NCBI GenBank assembly: GCA_003427395.1
Contig: BFEA01000052.1
Location: forward strand, 485,939 to 509,046
Length of the DNA stretch: 23,108 nt
Direction of reading: 5' to 3'
Origin: Chara braunii
Lineage: Eukaryota; Streptophyta; Charophyceae; Charales; Characeae
Shown: piece by piece, positions 1 through 8,542 of the stretch
How the letters are laid out: every line of letters starts with the position of its first letter
Numbering within the stretch: the first letter of the stretch is position 1
Translations under genes and position numbers: made by a program
The notes under the pieces: generated by a model
What the model saw: only the letters and a program-made list of their open reading frames with translations
Database searches by the model: none
What the model was told of the DNA's origin: nothing

Positions 1-421
1 GGTGCTCTCTTTATCAGGTCGAAGAGAGTGCCGTCGTCGAGGGTGAGAGGGAGCATGCCATTGATGCCGCAGGTGTGTGGGACGTGGAGATGGGGCTATT
101 GGCAACAGCGGCAACGGCGGCAACAGCGAAAACAGAAGTAAACACCGCAACGGCATCAACAACAACAACAACAGTGATTGACGCCCATGGCGATCTTCAT
201 CCACATCAGGGTATTGGGGATCGTGGCAAGAGGGAGTGTGCCCTTGATAAGGCAGTGGAGCGGGGGGTGCAGGCGGGGCAAGTGGCAACGGCAGGTCAGT
301 GGGAGGCGATGGCAACAGCGAAAACTGAAGTAAACACAGCGACGGCATCAACAACAATAACAGCAACAACAACAACGACAACAACAACAACAGCGATCGA
401 CGTCGACTGCGGTTTTCATCC
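1..421. repeat. Duplicated low-complexity segment rich in CAA/ACA triplets
   Basis: A segment beginning GCAACAGCGAAAAC occurs at 120 and again at 312 (offset 192). Each copy runs into a CAA/ACA trinucleotide tract (about 157-174 and 346-402) and then a GATTGACG or GATCGACG motif. An open frame from 75 to 443 crosses both copies, but it starts with GTG, is almost all Ala/Thr/repeat, and ends in the poly(T) of the next feature, so I do not call it a gene. Nothing else is recognised in this stretch. Confidence 0.7.
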
Positions 422-742
422 TTTTTTTTTTTTTTTTTTTTAAGGGCCCAGTGCCCAAGGCTCCAATTATGAGTTTGATTAGAACACTTAACCACACTCC
501 TCTTCCCATTAGGGCTGGAAGAGCCTCAGCCACTGCTCCCCTGGAGACAGCTTCCCTGCATGACACGAGTATAGTAAAATCTTGGGGCATTGATTGCTTC
601 CCCAGTAAGGAAGGATTAACCCCGCTGTGTGCTGAATCACACTCTGCCCTACTCGACTCCTCAATTATCCACTACAATCTTCTGCACAGTGAGGAGTAGG
701 GGAGATACAAATAAGGCAAAAAGATTAATAACAGGGCAAGCC
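422..742 (-). pseudogene. Relic R, 3' part: minus-strand coding-like relic with poly(A) tail
   Basis: On the minus strand this stretch ends in 20 A (plus-strand T at 422-441), so it looks like the 3' end of a reverse-transcribed copy. Upstream of the tail one minus-strand frame stays open for about 80 codons, including the peptides SGVNPSLLGKQSMPQDF and VSCREAVSRGAVAEALPALM. It is interrupted by a TAG near 683. If LINE-A is removed, the same frame continues into 20298-20344 and reads through a hydrophobic stretch of about 20 residues that could be a membrane segment. I do not recognise the protein. It could be a retrocopied host gene or the 3' end of an unfamiliar retroelement. It is the oldest recognisable layer, because LINE-A and probably LINE-D inserted into it. 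Confidence 0.5.
734..742. repeat. Left target-site duplication of LINE-A
   Basis: GGGCAAGCC here is repeated exactly at 20289-20297, right after the LINE-A poly(A) tail. An adjacent A on both sides would make it 10 bp. Confidence 0.8.
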
Positions 743-1491
743 TACAGGACATCCTAGACCATCGCCGGGCACACCACATGGTATGGCCACATCAGGCTTT
801 TAGAGCCCATGCACCAAGACCAGGCAGTGCGGGTGTTGCTATATGGATTTATTTATTTATTTATTTTAAATGTTGCTATATGGATTCCTCCAACTTCGAG
901 GGCAACACCGGTGCATTGGGTCGCAGACCAGCAAGGGGGAAGGTGGGTTTTCATACTTGCGATGCTGGAACTGGAATTGATCTGTATTATCTGTGTGTAC
1001 GCACCAAACCAGGAAAGGGACAAACGTGATTTTTTTGAAAACCTTTGCCAACAGATCCCCCCCGGCGTGCTTGTAATCCTAACGGGTGATTTCAATGCCG
1101 CCCCCGGCCGTACACTAGATAGGTGGAGAAACCCCACCCTTGCCCCCTTACATAGAAACCGACGAGAAGACAATCGAGGATTTGAACTCCTCGCTTCACC
1201 TTTTTGACACTTTCAATAGAGCCTTCCCAATGGAAAGAAGAGACTCCTGTTTCCGCACTACGGGGGCAGAAACGCGTTCCAGGTCCAAAATTGACTTGAT
1301 CCTTATGTCTGAGGACTTCGCAGGCGCAATGCAGTTTGCCTACCTGCTCCATCGTAGTCCCTTCATGGGGCTGGACCATGCTTTGTGTGGTGTCACCCTC
1401 ACCTTCCATCAAAAACCGGACCATGGTCCAAGCTTTTTTAAACTCAATACATCTCTCCTACACAGACAAGACTTTGTCCACCTGATTCATG
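743..1491 (+). mobile_element. LINE-A, segment 1 (5'-truncated non-LTR retrotransposon)
   Basis: First of three pieces of the outer LINE. It starts inside the endonuclease domain directly after the TSD, so the copy is 5'-truncated and lacks ORF1. It is interrupted at about 1491 by LINE-B and resumes at 11617. Joining the two sides gives a continuous frame whose length and residues (YW, then WF 14 residues later) match the endonuclease-RT linker of LINE-C at about 4320-4430. The shared bases at the junction are at most ATG, so any TSD is very short. Confidence 0.75.
743..1491 (+). pseudogene. LINE-A ORF2, endonuclease part (broken)
   Basis: This encodes most of an APE-type endonuclease, the enzyme that nicks target DNA to prime reverse transcription. 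Visible motifs are GVAIW (interrupted), CVYAPN, GDFN at 1085-1096, SKID at 1284-1295 and DH at 1374-1379, so the visible catalytic motifs survive. The frame is broken twice. A 37-bp duplication/insertion at 850-886 shifts it, and a second shift lies near 1190-1205, between the frame ending GFELLASPF and the frame continuing HLFDTFNRAFP. The end reads FFKLNTSLLHRQDFVHLI, matching FFKFNTSLLSLTTFQ in LINE-C. The N-terminal QET-containing part is missing because of 5' truncation. Confidence 0.8.
834..886 (+). repeat. 16-bp direct repeat flanking a TTTA microsatellite, inside the endonuclease
   Basis: TGTTGCTATATGGATT occurs at 834-849 and 871-886, separated by TATTTATTTATTTATTTTAAA. The second copy leads into the real continuation (IPPTSR). 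The net gain of 37 bp shifts the reading frame. Confidence 0.85.
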
Positions 1492-1738
1492 CGAATATCC
1501 CCAACGAGGCAATACCCATCTGCTCCCTATTTGTTGATGACCTTACCATAATGGTAGAGGCGACAGCGCCTAACATGGAGAAAATTCAACACCTCATAAA
1601 TAAATTTTGTCGCCTGTCGGATATGACAGTGAATTGGGGACAAAAAACTACGGGGTGGTGGATGCACCACCAGGGGGGAAGACCTCCGAAAACCCACGAA
1701 TCTCATGGCTACCCCCTGAAGACCCTCTTAGGATTCTA
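1492..1738 (+). mobile_element. LINE-B, segment 1 (5'-truncated LINE inserted in LINE-A)
   Basis: The sequence jumps here from the endonuclease-RT linker of LINE-A straight to the RT region just before the catalytic FxDD motif. The matching far side of LINE-A appears after the poly(A) at 11616. This piece is therefore read as the start of a second LINE truncated within its RT. It is interrupted after 1738 by LINE-C and resumes at 8543 in the same frame. Confidence 0.72.
1492..1738 (+). pseudogene. LINE-B ORF2, RT motif C segment
   Basis: It encodes the RT active-site strand CSLFVDDLTIMVEA, with FVDD at 1530-1541 where LINE-A and LINE-C have FADD. Next comes the helix PNMEKIQHLINKFCRLSDM and then VNWGQKTTGWWMHHQGG. 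A frameshift near 1675-1690 moves the frame to ENPRISWLPPEDPLRIL, which ends exactly at the LINE-C insertion. Across the insertion it continues as GALVTANGKPAANDEW at 8543. Upstream RT motifs (fingers and palm motif A) are absent, so no active polymerase could be made. Confidence 0.8.
1730..1738. repeat. Left target-site duplication of LINE-C
   Basis: AGGATTCTA here recurs at 8534-8542, directly after the LINE-C poly(A); the first A is shared with the tail. Deleting one copy plus LINE-C restores the LINE-B frame as RIL-GAL. Confidence 0.88.
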
Positions 1739-1844
1739 CGACCGACCCAGAGGCCCCGGTCCGCAGACTGGTGGAGGAAGTCCTCCAGCAGGAGGAGTCG
1801 ACGAATACGAGTCAGACGGTAAGCTCACCTCTGCAGCAGCCAGG
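1739..1844 (+). promoter_or_regulatory. LINE-C 5' leader, possible internal promoter
   Basis: This is the only sequence between the fixed 5' end of LINE-C and the first ATG of the ORF1 frame (1845). Full-length LINEs normally carry an internal promoter at the 5' end, so this leader and the start of ORF1 are where one would lie. I see no recognisable core element. Confidence 0.35.
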
Positions 1845-3352
1845 ATGCCCGCATCCGAGCCACAACACCCGCAAAGCTTGGTACTTCCCCACCATGCGCC
1901 GGCTCCGAAACAGATCTCAGCGAACTGACAGGTCAAACAAAAACTCAAATTTCTTACTGATGAAATATTAATGCGAATGTTGTTCCACGGTCGGGAACCT
2001 GGCCAGCTTTCCATTCCCCCCCTCCACTGGGAAAGATAAGAAGAGCCCTCATGTACAGCCCGCGGGTGTTGCTACTAGTGGAGAGCTTCCCGAACGCTGA
2101 TAGTGTGGACTGGGTCACGGTGGGACGACAACTTCTTACGACAATCAGTGACTTCAGAACAAAGATCTACAGATTCATGCTGCAGGCAAGGCGGAAGTAG
2201 GCTGATCATCAGATGTCAACCAATGTCAGCAGCGATGCCCCTGCTGACATGCAGCAATATTTCTGCTTTGAAGGACTGTCCTGGCCAGCTGTGCTGGTCC
2301 ACGACCTGCAACAGATAGCAATACCTACTGCCTGCTCGGACCTGATGCTGATGCATGTACAACAGCCCCACCCTAATGCGGCTGCCGGCAGTGGCGCAAT
2401 GCAGCTTTCCCAGACTCTATCATGGTCTTCACAGGGCCCGGATCTGGGCGCCATATTGGCGACCCTCCCGCAGCCATCATTGGATCAGCAATCCGACTCA
2501 GAATCGGACTCGGATTTGGGGCCAGAAGAGCCCTCTGCGGACTTCCCATTCACCCATAGACTGCACTCCCGCCCGACTCATGACTGCACCGTGCCACTCC
2601 CGACCATAGAAGACCAGCAGGTCGCCCCATCTAAGGTGGTGGGCGTGAAACCGGCTGCCATGCTGCCAAGTACCCAAGAGGTACAAGTCATAGACTTAAG
2701 TGAACAGCCGGATAGCGAAGTGGTCCAGCCAGTGCCTGCAGGCGAGTCCCGGGTAGGTGGAACAGGCACAAGAGGAAAAATAGCATGTCTCCTTACCGCA
2801 GCACGGAACATACTACTCCACAGGCCGATCCCTGTAGGAGCAGTCATCATCCCGCTGAGAAGAACAGCGCCAGAAGGGAACTGGCAACTTGGGATGCGAA
2901 CCCAAGTGGGAAATTTTGAGGACTTTCAGACTGACACAACTAAAGGGTACTCGGCTCTGCAGGGAATTACCTTGGAGGGCTTGAGAGGATCCCCCTCCCA
3001 ACTTGTTGCCCTAACCAAAATCAGGCTTCTGGTGAAAGAAAAAAATGACTTGGGAGTGATGGGAGTAGTGTCTCCCCAAAGTTCGTCATTCCCCAAAGGG
3101 GTTACCCCATTCATCTTGTTGTTTAATCACGACAAAAAGCACAAACACCAGTCCCTGAAATGGTTGACTCAGGTCCAGTTGTTGGACACTGCATCTGCAG
3201 CAGTCAAAACAAACGGCACTTGGACAGCAACACATGTGCTGAAATTTCTGCAAGTGATATTGGAAGAAAATCTTCTGGGGGCACATAATCAGTGGGACGA
3301 CGCCCCGTTTGTGCGTCCTCTCGAGTCAACCCTCAAACGCTCCAAGGATTGA
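1845..3352 (+). pseudogene. LINE-C ORF1 (broken), unrecognised family
   Basis: LINE ORF1 proteins usually bind element RNA and escort it as a ribonucleoprotein. I place the start at the ATG at 1845 by frame continuity. The frame runs MPASEPQH..., has a TGA at 1926-1928, continues with a charged/hydrophobic segment (KLKFLTDEILMRMLFHGRE), shifts near 2030, and continues IRRALMYSPRVLLLVESFPN to a TAG at 2198-2200. From 2201 it is open to TGA 3350-3352; from the ATG at 2213 that gives 379 codons. The long open part has an acidic patch SDSESDSDLGPEE and a basic C-terminal half (FNHDKKHKHQSLKW). I see no CCHC zinc knuckle and cannot assign an RRM or coiled coil. Only position supports the ORF1 role. 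Confidence 0.6.
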
Positions 3353-3357
3353 TTATG
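3350..3357 (+). promoter_or_regulatory. ORF1 stop / ORF2 start junction (TGATTATG)
   Basis: The ORF1 stop TGA (3350-3352) is separated by two bases from ATG (3355-3357), which opens the ORF2 frame. Such tight spacing suggests termination-reinitiation as the way ORF2 is translated, as proposed for other LINEs. The upstream ORF2 frame is open through ORF1's end (from about 3292), so the true start is not proven. Confidence 0.55.
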
Positions 3358-3646
3358 AATCACGCCTACTATCAATCTGCACCAACCCAGGATCATTCCA
3401 GCCAAGACGGCATGCGCCCCCTAGACCTCATGCTGCAGCCTCCTCCGCCCACCCGATCGGCCGACCCCCCCCCTCCCCCGGGTGACATACCACCACCCAC
3501 ACCGCCTCCGGCCCCTCCCCGCTCTCCTCTGGTCCCTCCCCAACTGCGCAGACCTCCTGCCTGGGAGAAGAAACTGAGTCTGGCGGACATTGATATCCGC
3601 TCCATAAATGTGAACGGACTAGGAACAGCTACGCAGGCCAAAAAGG

Positions 3647-5974
3647 ATGCACTCCCCGAACCACACCGCTAAAGGCAGATGGGTCTGGCCTTTCACAGCC
3701 TACTATGCACCGGCGAGATCCTCTGCTTTCATTGGCGTGGCAATATGGCTTCCCCCCTCTTCAAGGATTGAACCAATCCAAGCAGACTGGGACAGACAGC
3801 ACGACAGGTGGATATCTCTTAAGGTGAGAACAGCGGGTGAAGTCTTTTACATAATCTCTGTCTACGCCCTGTGCGAGCTCCCTCAAAGAGTAGAGTTCCT
3901 CCTCGACCTCCAAGACCTCCTCCCGCAGGATGCCCCGGTAATTATGATGGGTGATTTCAACACCACCTTGGATCCTGCAATGGACAGAAAATCGTCCTCT
4001 CAAGAAACAGCGGCTGCGATGGGGATTCCCGGACCGGATGCGCTGGTACAATCTCAGCTCATGGCCCAACACCAGCTGGAAGACGCATTCCGTACCCTTT
4101 CCCCCTCCCAAAATAAGTTCACGTGCCTCAGATCGAGAGGAGAAGCCGGCCTATCGAACTCAAGAATTAACCTCTCCTTGATCTCGACAGACTTGATGGG
4201 CCTGCTCACAGCAGCAGAGGTGCTCCCCTTCAGCCCCTGCAAATCCTTTGATCATAGGATGATCGCGGTGGGGCTCTCGTTTCACGGCCATATAACAAGA
4301 GGCCCGGGTTTCTTCAAGTTCAATACATCCCTATTATCCTTGACCACGTTTCAGACCATGGTTAAGGAATTCTGGGAATATTGGCAGTCTGTCAGGCAAT
4401 CATATGAGGGTGTGGTGGAATGGTTTAATGAAGGGGTAGCCCGACTACGGGAACGAACAAAAAAGTATGCCATCAAACACGCCAGAGACAAAAAAGCAAT
4501 ATTGGACAGGTTGCTGCTCGATCTGGAGGAATGGGATGACCAACTTAATCAAAACCCCTTGGACCTGCGCATCTTCAATAGATTACAGACAGCAAGGGCA
4601 ATGTTGCAAAAACATATGGATCACCAGACGAATGCATGGCGGATCCAGGCCAAAATAAAGAAAGTTCAGACAGATGGGACAATGGCCAAAAAATTTTTTG
4701 CCGAAGCTAAGGCCAGGACAAGACAGAACACGGTGTCAAAGATGAGGCACCCGTTCCTACCCGACAAGCCCATAGCCAGGAACCCCTACCAGATCGTTGA
4801 CTATGCCTCAGATTACTACAAACACCTTTTCACCTCCCAAGCTCATCAGTGGGACCCGCAGGAATTGGATCGCACTAGAACAAGCATGGTTCACTCACTC
4901 ACTACGAGGTTAACGGACGTACAGAAGGTCCAGTTAGAGGCCCCATTGGCAGAAGAAGAGGTGTGGGAAGCCTTGAAAAACATGGAGGATGAGAAAACCC
5001 CGGGCCTAGATTCGTTCCCTAAGGAGTTTTGGGTACACTTTTGGGGACTCCTCAAAGATGGCATTATGTGCTTTGTGCACGCTGTCCATCATCAGGGGTC
5101 CTTTGGGGGTCTGATGGGACAAGGGGTGACCACATTACTATATAAGAAGGGGGACAAGACGGACATACGTAATTATCGCCCAATCACGCTTCTCCCACTT
5201 CCTTACAAAATGGTGGCAAAAGCCTTAACAAATAGACTGCTCCCTCTGATGCGTAATATCATTCACCCAGGCCAGTCAGGCTTCATGCCAAATAGAAACA
5301 TCCAAGATAACATCCTGCTGGTAAATGAAACCATCAGGTATGCTCGGCAACGCAACATAGACACGACAATCATGCTCATAGACTTTGAAAAGGCCTATGA
5401 CCACGTTGACTGGGACTTCCTTGACATGTGCCTAAAAAGGATGAACTTTGGCGAAGCCTTCTGTCAGTGGGTTAGCATCTTGCACAGGACTGCCTATACC
5501 AACATCATGCGGAATGACCATCTCTCACCTCCTCTCCCGCTCCAACGCTCGGTGAGACAAGGAGACCCGATCGCCCCGTTGCTCTTTGTCATTGTTATGG
5601 AAGCCCTAGCAGCAATGATAAGGGTCCACCCTCGCATCCAAAAAATAGACATCCCTAAGATCCTCCCCCACCTTGTCCCTGTGACATCCTTGTTTGCGGA
5701 TGACCTCACGGTCCTTGTAAAGGCAAGCGAAAGTAGCCTGAAAGCAGTGGAGGAGGTCATCCACCTCTTCTCCATAGCCGCCGACATGAAGGTGAACTGG
5801 GGGGCAAAAACGGAGGGATGGTGGCTTCACACACAAGCTTGCCTCCCACCAGCGCAGCCGGAAGTCACATGGCGGGCAAAGGACGAGGCGATCAGAGTGC
5901 TGGGAGTCAGACTCACGGCGCTTGGTCCGCCTCCTGAATATGGGGACTCATTAATCCAATTGGCCCTTAAATAG
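3647..5974 (+). pseudogene. Open endonuclease-RT block of LINE-C ORF2 (775 codons)
   Basis: This is the longest uninterrupted frame in the window. Endonuclease motifs are GVAIW, GDFN at 3950-3961, SRIN at 4160-4171 (LINE-A has D instead of N) and FDHR at 4247-4258. A basic, helix-rich linker follows (about 4330-4960). RT motifs are EKTPGLDSFPKEFW, YKKGD...NYRPITLL (about 5130-5200), GQSGFMPNRNIQDN, LIDFEKAYDHVDW with the first catalytic Asp at 5381-5383, RQGDP at 5555-5569 and FADD at 5693-5704, which supplies the other two catalytic Asp. The polymerase motifs look intact. The endonuclease does not, because its N-terminal segment is deleted and its SRID Asp is changed. The ATG at 3647 is internal, not a real start. 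Confidence 0.9.
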
Positions 5975-7123
5975 ATTTCGAAATGGAAGGGCATTCACAC
6001 CTCGTTAATTGGAAGGGCCCTTGCTATAAATAACTCTATCCTCGCCTCAATCTGATACAAAACAGCATTTTGGCGTTTAACAACTAAACAACTGGCCAAC
6101 CTGCAAAGAGCGGCGGGCACCTACCTATGGAAGAACGAGATTGGTGATAGCAAATGCTTGCACAAAGTGGCCTGGCAGTATGTGGCCCAACCAAGAGCCA
6201 AGGGGGGACTAGGGATTATCGATCCGGCAGACAAAATAAATGCATTATTGTTGAAGTTCATAACTAGACTGCTGCTAGGTAACGATATTCCCTGGTCCCC
6301 CCTGGCACACATCCAACTTTGTAACTTGGCCCCCGACGTCGGACTGCCTTCTCCTCTTCACCCTCTGCAATGGTTTACAAATGCCAACTGGACTGTTCCA
6401 TCTCCACCGAGAACTAGGAGAGACAGCACACCATCGAACCAAGCAAAATGTGACCTGCAAGTGGACCCGCTGTGGGCCTCCATGCTTCGTCTGTGGAGAA
6501 CCAAGGGCCCTACGCAGACTGCGACGCCACTGAGGTGGCATGAAGTGTGGAGACAACCACTTTTCAGGAACCCGCAGATATTGGATGAGGCGGGAACCGC
6601 CTTTCCCCTGCACCAAAACTCAGTATGGTTGTCCTGGGTGAAAAAAGGTTGTTACACGGTAGGGGACTTGTGGGACGCAACAACAGGTAACTGGAAAATG
6701 CTGGACAAACTCAAGGAATATCTAAAAAATGTCTGAAACCTGGAACAGAAAAGGGCCCAAATAATTGAGGTCATCCCAATAGGTTGGACACTTGCTCTGA
6801 AAAGAGGTCCGACACTTCAGGTTGGGGACTGGGTGCTCCACTTTCGCTCCCTCCCCATACCAACAGCAGTGTATAGGGTCGCACACGCAGGTCCAGACTT
6901 GGCTAAGCTGGAAGCTCATGAAATGGGTCTGCCTGGTGAAAGGTGGTCTGAGTTCACCAGGCAAGAACAAAGAGACTGTGAGATGTCACCTTACCAACTC
7001 ATGAGGGTGAGGGTGTTGGAGAATAATCAACAGCGTTAATGGGCATATGAGCCTAACACCCCCATCAGCAAGCTGCCTTTTGATCCTGCTGAATGGGAAT
7101 GGAAGACTTGGCAAGCAGACCCC

Positions 7124-7673
7124 TATATGGGAGTACACAGTCAAGGAGGGGTACAGGGCCATGCGCATCACTCCTCCGATAACAGAAGTGGTAAAGAACA
7201 AATGGGAAAGAGATTCCCCGCTCGCTCAACAGGACCTCACTCACCTGGCATGGTCCCGGTATTCCAATATCAAGCCAACGGCCCACCAAGCCCTTCAGTG
7301 GCAGATCCTCCACAGATGCCTCCCCACCCCCGACTGGATTGTCTCCCGCACCAATCTAGAGCAGCGTGGCATTCTCTCCCCGATTTGCTCCTACTGCGGG
7401 AAGTCCTCACCGCCGGCGAGAGCAACGCTGGAGCACTGCCTACTGGCCTGCCCAATGGTGGCGCAATTATGGTGCTGGTGGGATTCGTTGTGGCACTACC
7501 TCACGGCCCAGCATCTCCCCTGGAGCCTCCCACTCATATTACTGGGTGAACACTTAGTGTTTCTTTGGCTTCCTACAAGCGTAGGAGGTGGTGATTGCAA
7601 CAATCACCAACCATACCCAAGAGGCCTGGAAACAGCTCAAAAAAGACCTTGCAAATATGAAAGACCAGACTGA
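7124..7673 (+). pseudogene. zf-RVT domain and downstream part of LINE-C ORF2
   Basis: After a frameshift near 7115 the frame reads KEGYRAM, then SNIKPTAHQALQWQILHRCLPT and a zinc-finger pattern: Cys codons at 7386 and 7395 (CSYC), His at 7434 and Cys at 7449 (H-x4-C). This matches the zf-RVT layout found C-terminal to RT in plant LINEs, thought to bind nucleic acid. Past about 7560 this frame is out of register. The continuation (TQEAWKQLKKDLANMKDQTE...) lies in another frame from 7588 to TAG 7747 and then on to TGA 7894. Confidence 0.82.
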
Positions 7674-7896
7674 GAGACAACAGTGCAAAGATATGTTTGA
7701 ATCCATATGGCTGGATCAAAGTAGAAAGCTGGCGAAACTGGATGACTAGGAAAACTTAGTCTGGAATAGGTGGGCGGCAGAAGAACTGACATGGGAAAGA
7801 CTCCCTCGGTCTCACTTTACAGTTCCTCACCAAGAACAAAACTTTATTCTGCTTCCCCCCCAGCACCCTCCCCCGCCTACCGTCCCCGATCTTTGA

Positions 7897-8450
7897 CAGC
7901 ACCCCGTTCCCCCCACCCCTCTTCCCTGCTCCTCTCCCGCCTCTCGACCTTCGTCTAGCCCCTCCACCCGGGTGAGTCATGCCCCGTCAGGTCAAATGAG
8001 ATAATCTGAATACAGGGTAATAGCGTATGAACGAGCTCGGGGGCATGCGGCAAAACTACTAGGGATACGGATGTCAGGCTTAGAATGTATGAAGAGACTG
8101 AACGGAAAGGGTATGGGGATGGCAGGGGCAAAAGACTGCCTGGATAGAATGAGGGGAGAAAGTACACAACGGGGGATAGTAGGGAATGGGGTGTGCGTAT
8201 GGGACCGGCCGGCTCTGGCCAGTCGGGTCTGGGGAAACATTGCTTATAAGATCTAAACAGGCCGGGGGGTATCAGAATTGAGGATTTGGTCAGAGGTTCT
8301 AAAAGGGTTCACGACCTGGAAGGTTATACAGAGCAGACTGGTAAGGTGGTGTCGCAACCGGGTTTATCCCCCGACAATAGGAAGCAGACCCGTCTGAACA
8401 AGTACGTACGTGCTACTGTCAAAATTTCAAACTTCCATAAAATGTAACAA
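7897..8450 (+). other. LINE-C 3' untranslated region
   Basis: There is no supported frame between the probable ORF2 stop and the 3' hairpin module. The first part is pyrimidine-rich; the rest is mixed, with many ATG-bearing purine-rich stretches but no ORF resembling a known protein. Confidence 0.6.
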
Positions 8451-8500
8451 GGGACGCTGGACCCGCTTTCCAGCAGGTGCTGCTCCCCACCAATAGATGG
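8451..8500 (+). promoter_or_regulatory. LINE-C 3'-terminal double-hairpin module
   Basis: Hairpin 1 is GCTGGA (8456-8461), a 7-nt loop, then TCCAGC (8469-8474). One base later comes hairpin 2: GGTG (8476-8479), an 8-nt loop containing TGCTCCC, then CACC (8488-8491). It lies 8 bp before the poly(A). The same layout ends LINE-A, LINE-B and LINE-D, so it is probably the 3' RNA signal that ORF2 protein recognises to start reverse transcription. That role is inferred from position and conservation. Confidence 0.75.
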
Positions 8501-8507
8501 AACCATC

Positions 8508-8534
<27 letters not shown>
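8508..8534 (+). other. LINE-C poly(A) tail
   Basis: A run of 27 A directly precedes the right TSD. Confidence 0.95.
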
Positions 8535-8538
<4 letters not shown>

Positions 8539-8542
8539 TCTA
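8534..8542. repeat. Right target-site duplication of LINE-C
   Basis: AGGATTCTA, identical to 1730-1738; its first A merges with the poly(A) tail. Confidence 0.88.

Larger units (their letters stand above)
3355..7896 (+). pseudogene. LINE-C ORF2: endonuclease, reverse transcriptase, zf-RVT polyprotein (broken)
   Basis: ORF2 supplies target nicking and target-primed reverse transcription. In order: a Pro-rich linker (3433-3546), endonuclease start SINVNGL (3601-3621), endonuclease body, RT, thumb region, a conserved unnamed region (about 6650-7120), zf-RVT (about 7200-7470) and a C-terminal tail. Breaks are a deletion plus frameshift near 3650 that removes the QET-type active-site segment; TAG 5972-5974; TGA 6053-6055 at a Trp position (ASI-stop-YK); TGA 6734-6736; TAA 7037-7039; frameshifts near 7115 and 7560-7590; and TAG 7747-7749. 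By alignment with LINE-A and LINE-B the original stop is probably TGA 7894-7896, giving about 1500 codons. Most substitution stops fit C:G to T:A changes. Confidence 0.85.
1739..8534 (+). mobile_element. LINE-C, full-length non-LTR retrotransposon (about 6.8 kb)
   Basis: Both ends are fixed by the 9-bp TSD AGGATTCTA. It contains a short 5' leader (1739-1844), ORF1, ORF2, a 3' untranslated region of about 600 bp, the double-hairpin module and a 27-A tail. It is the youngest LINE by nesting and the least decayed: most of ORF2 lies in one frame with isolated stops. Its ORF2 is less like LINE-A and LINE-B than those two are to each other (compare GWWLHTQ with GWWMHHN/Q), so it belongs to a different subfamily. 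Confidence 0.88.

Noticed and set aside
75-443. 122-codon open frame at the window start
   Set aside because: It starts with GTG, is made of a duplicated Ala/Thr-rich repeat and ends in the poly(T) of a minus-strand element.
1140-1928. A single 262-codon ORF joining endonuclease to the FVDD motif, read as one LINE with an internal deletion
   Set aside because: The missing linker reappears at 11617, directly after a poly(A) tail, with matching length and frame, so two elements (LINE-A and LINE-B) explain it better. The last part of this ORF is ORF1 leader sequence of LINE-C.
8451-8534. The 50-bp module plus poly(A) as an independent SINE
   Set aside because: In LINE-A, B and C it sits at the end of the 3' UTR, inside TSD-bounded elements. 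Only LINE-D could be a SINE borrowing the tail.
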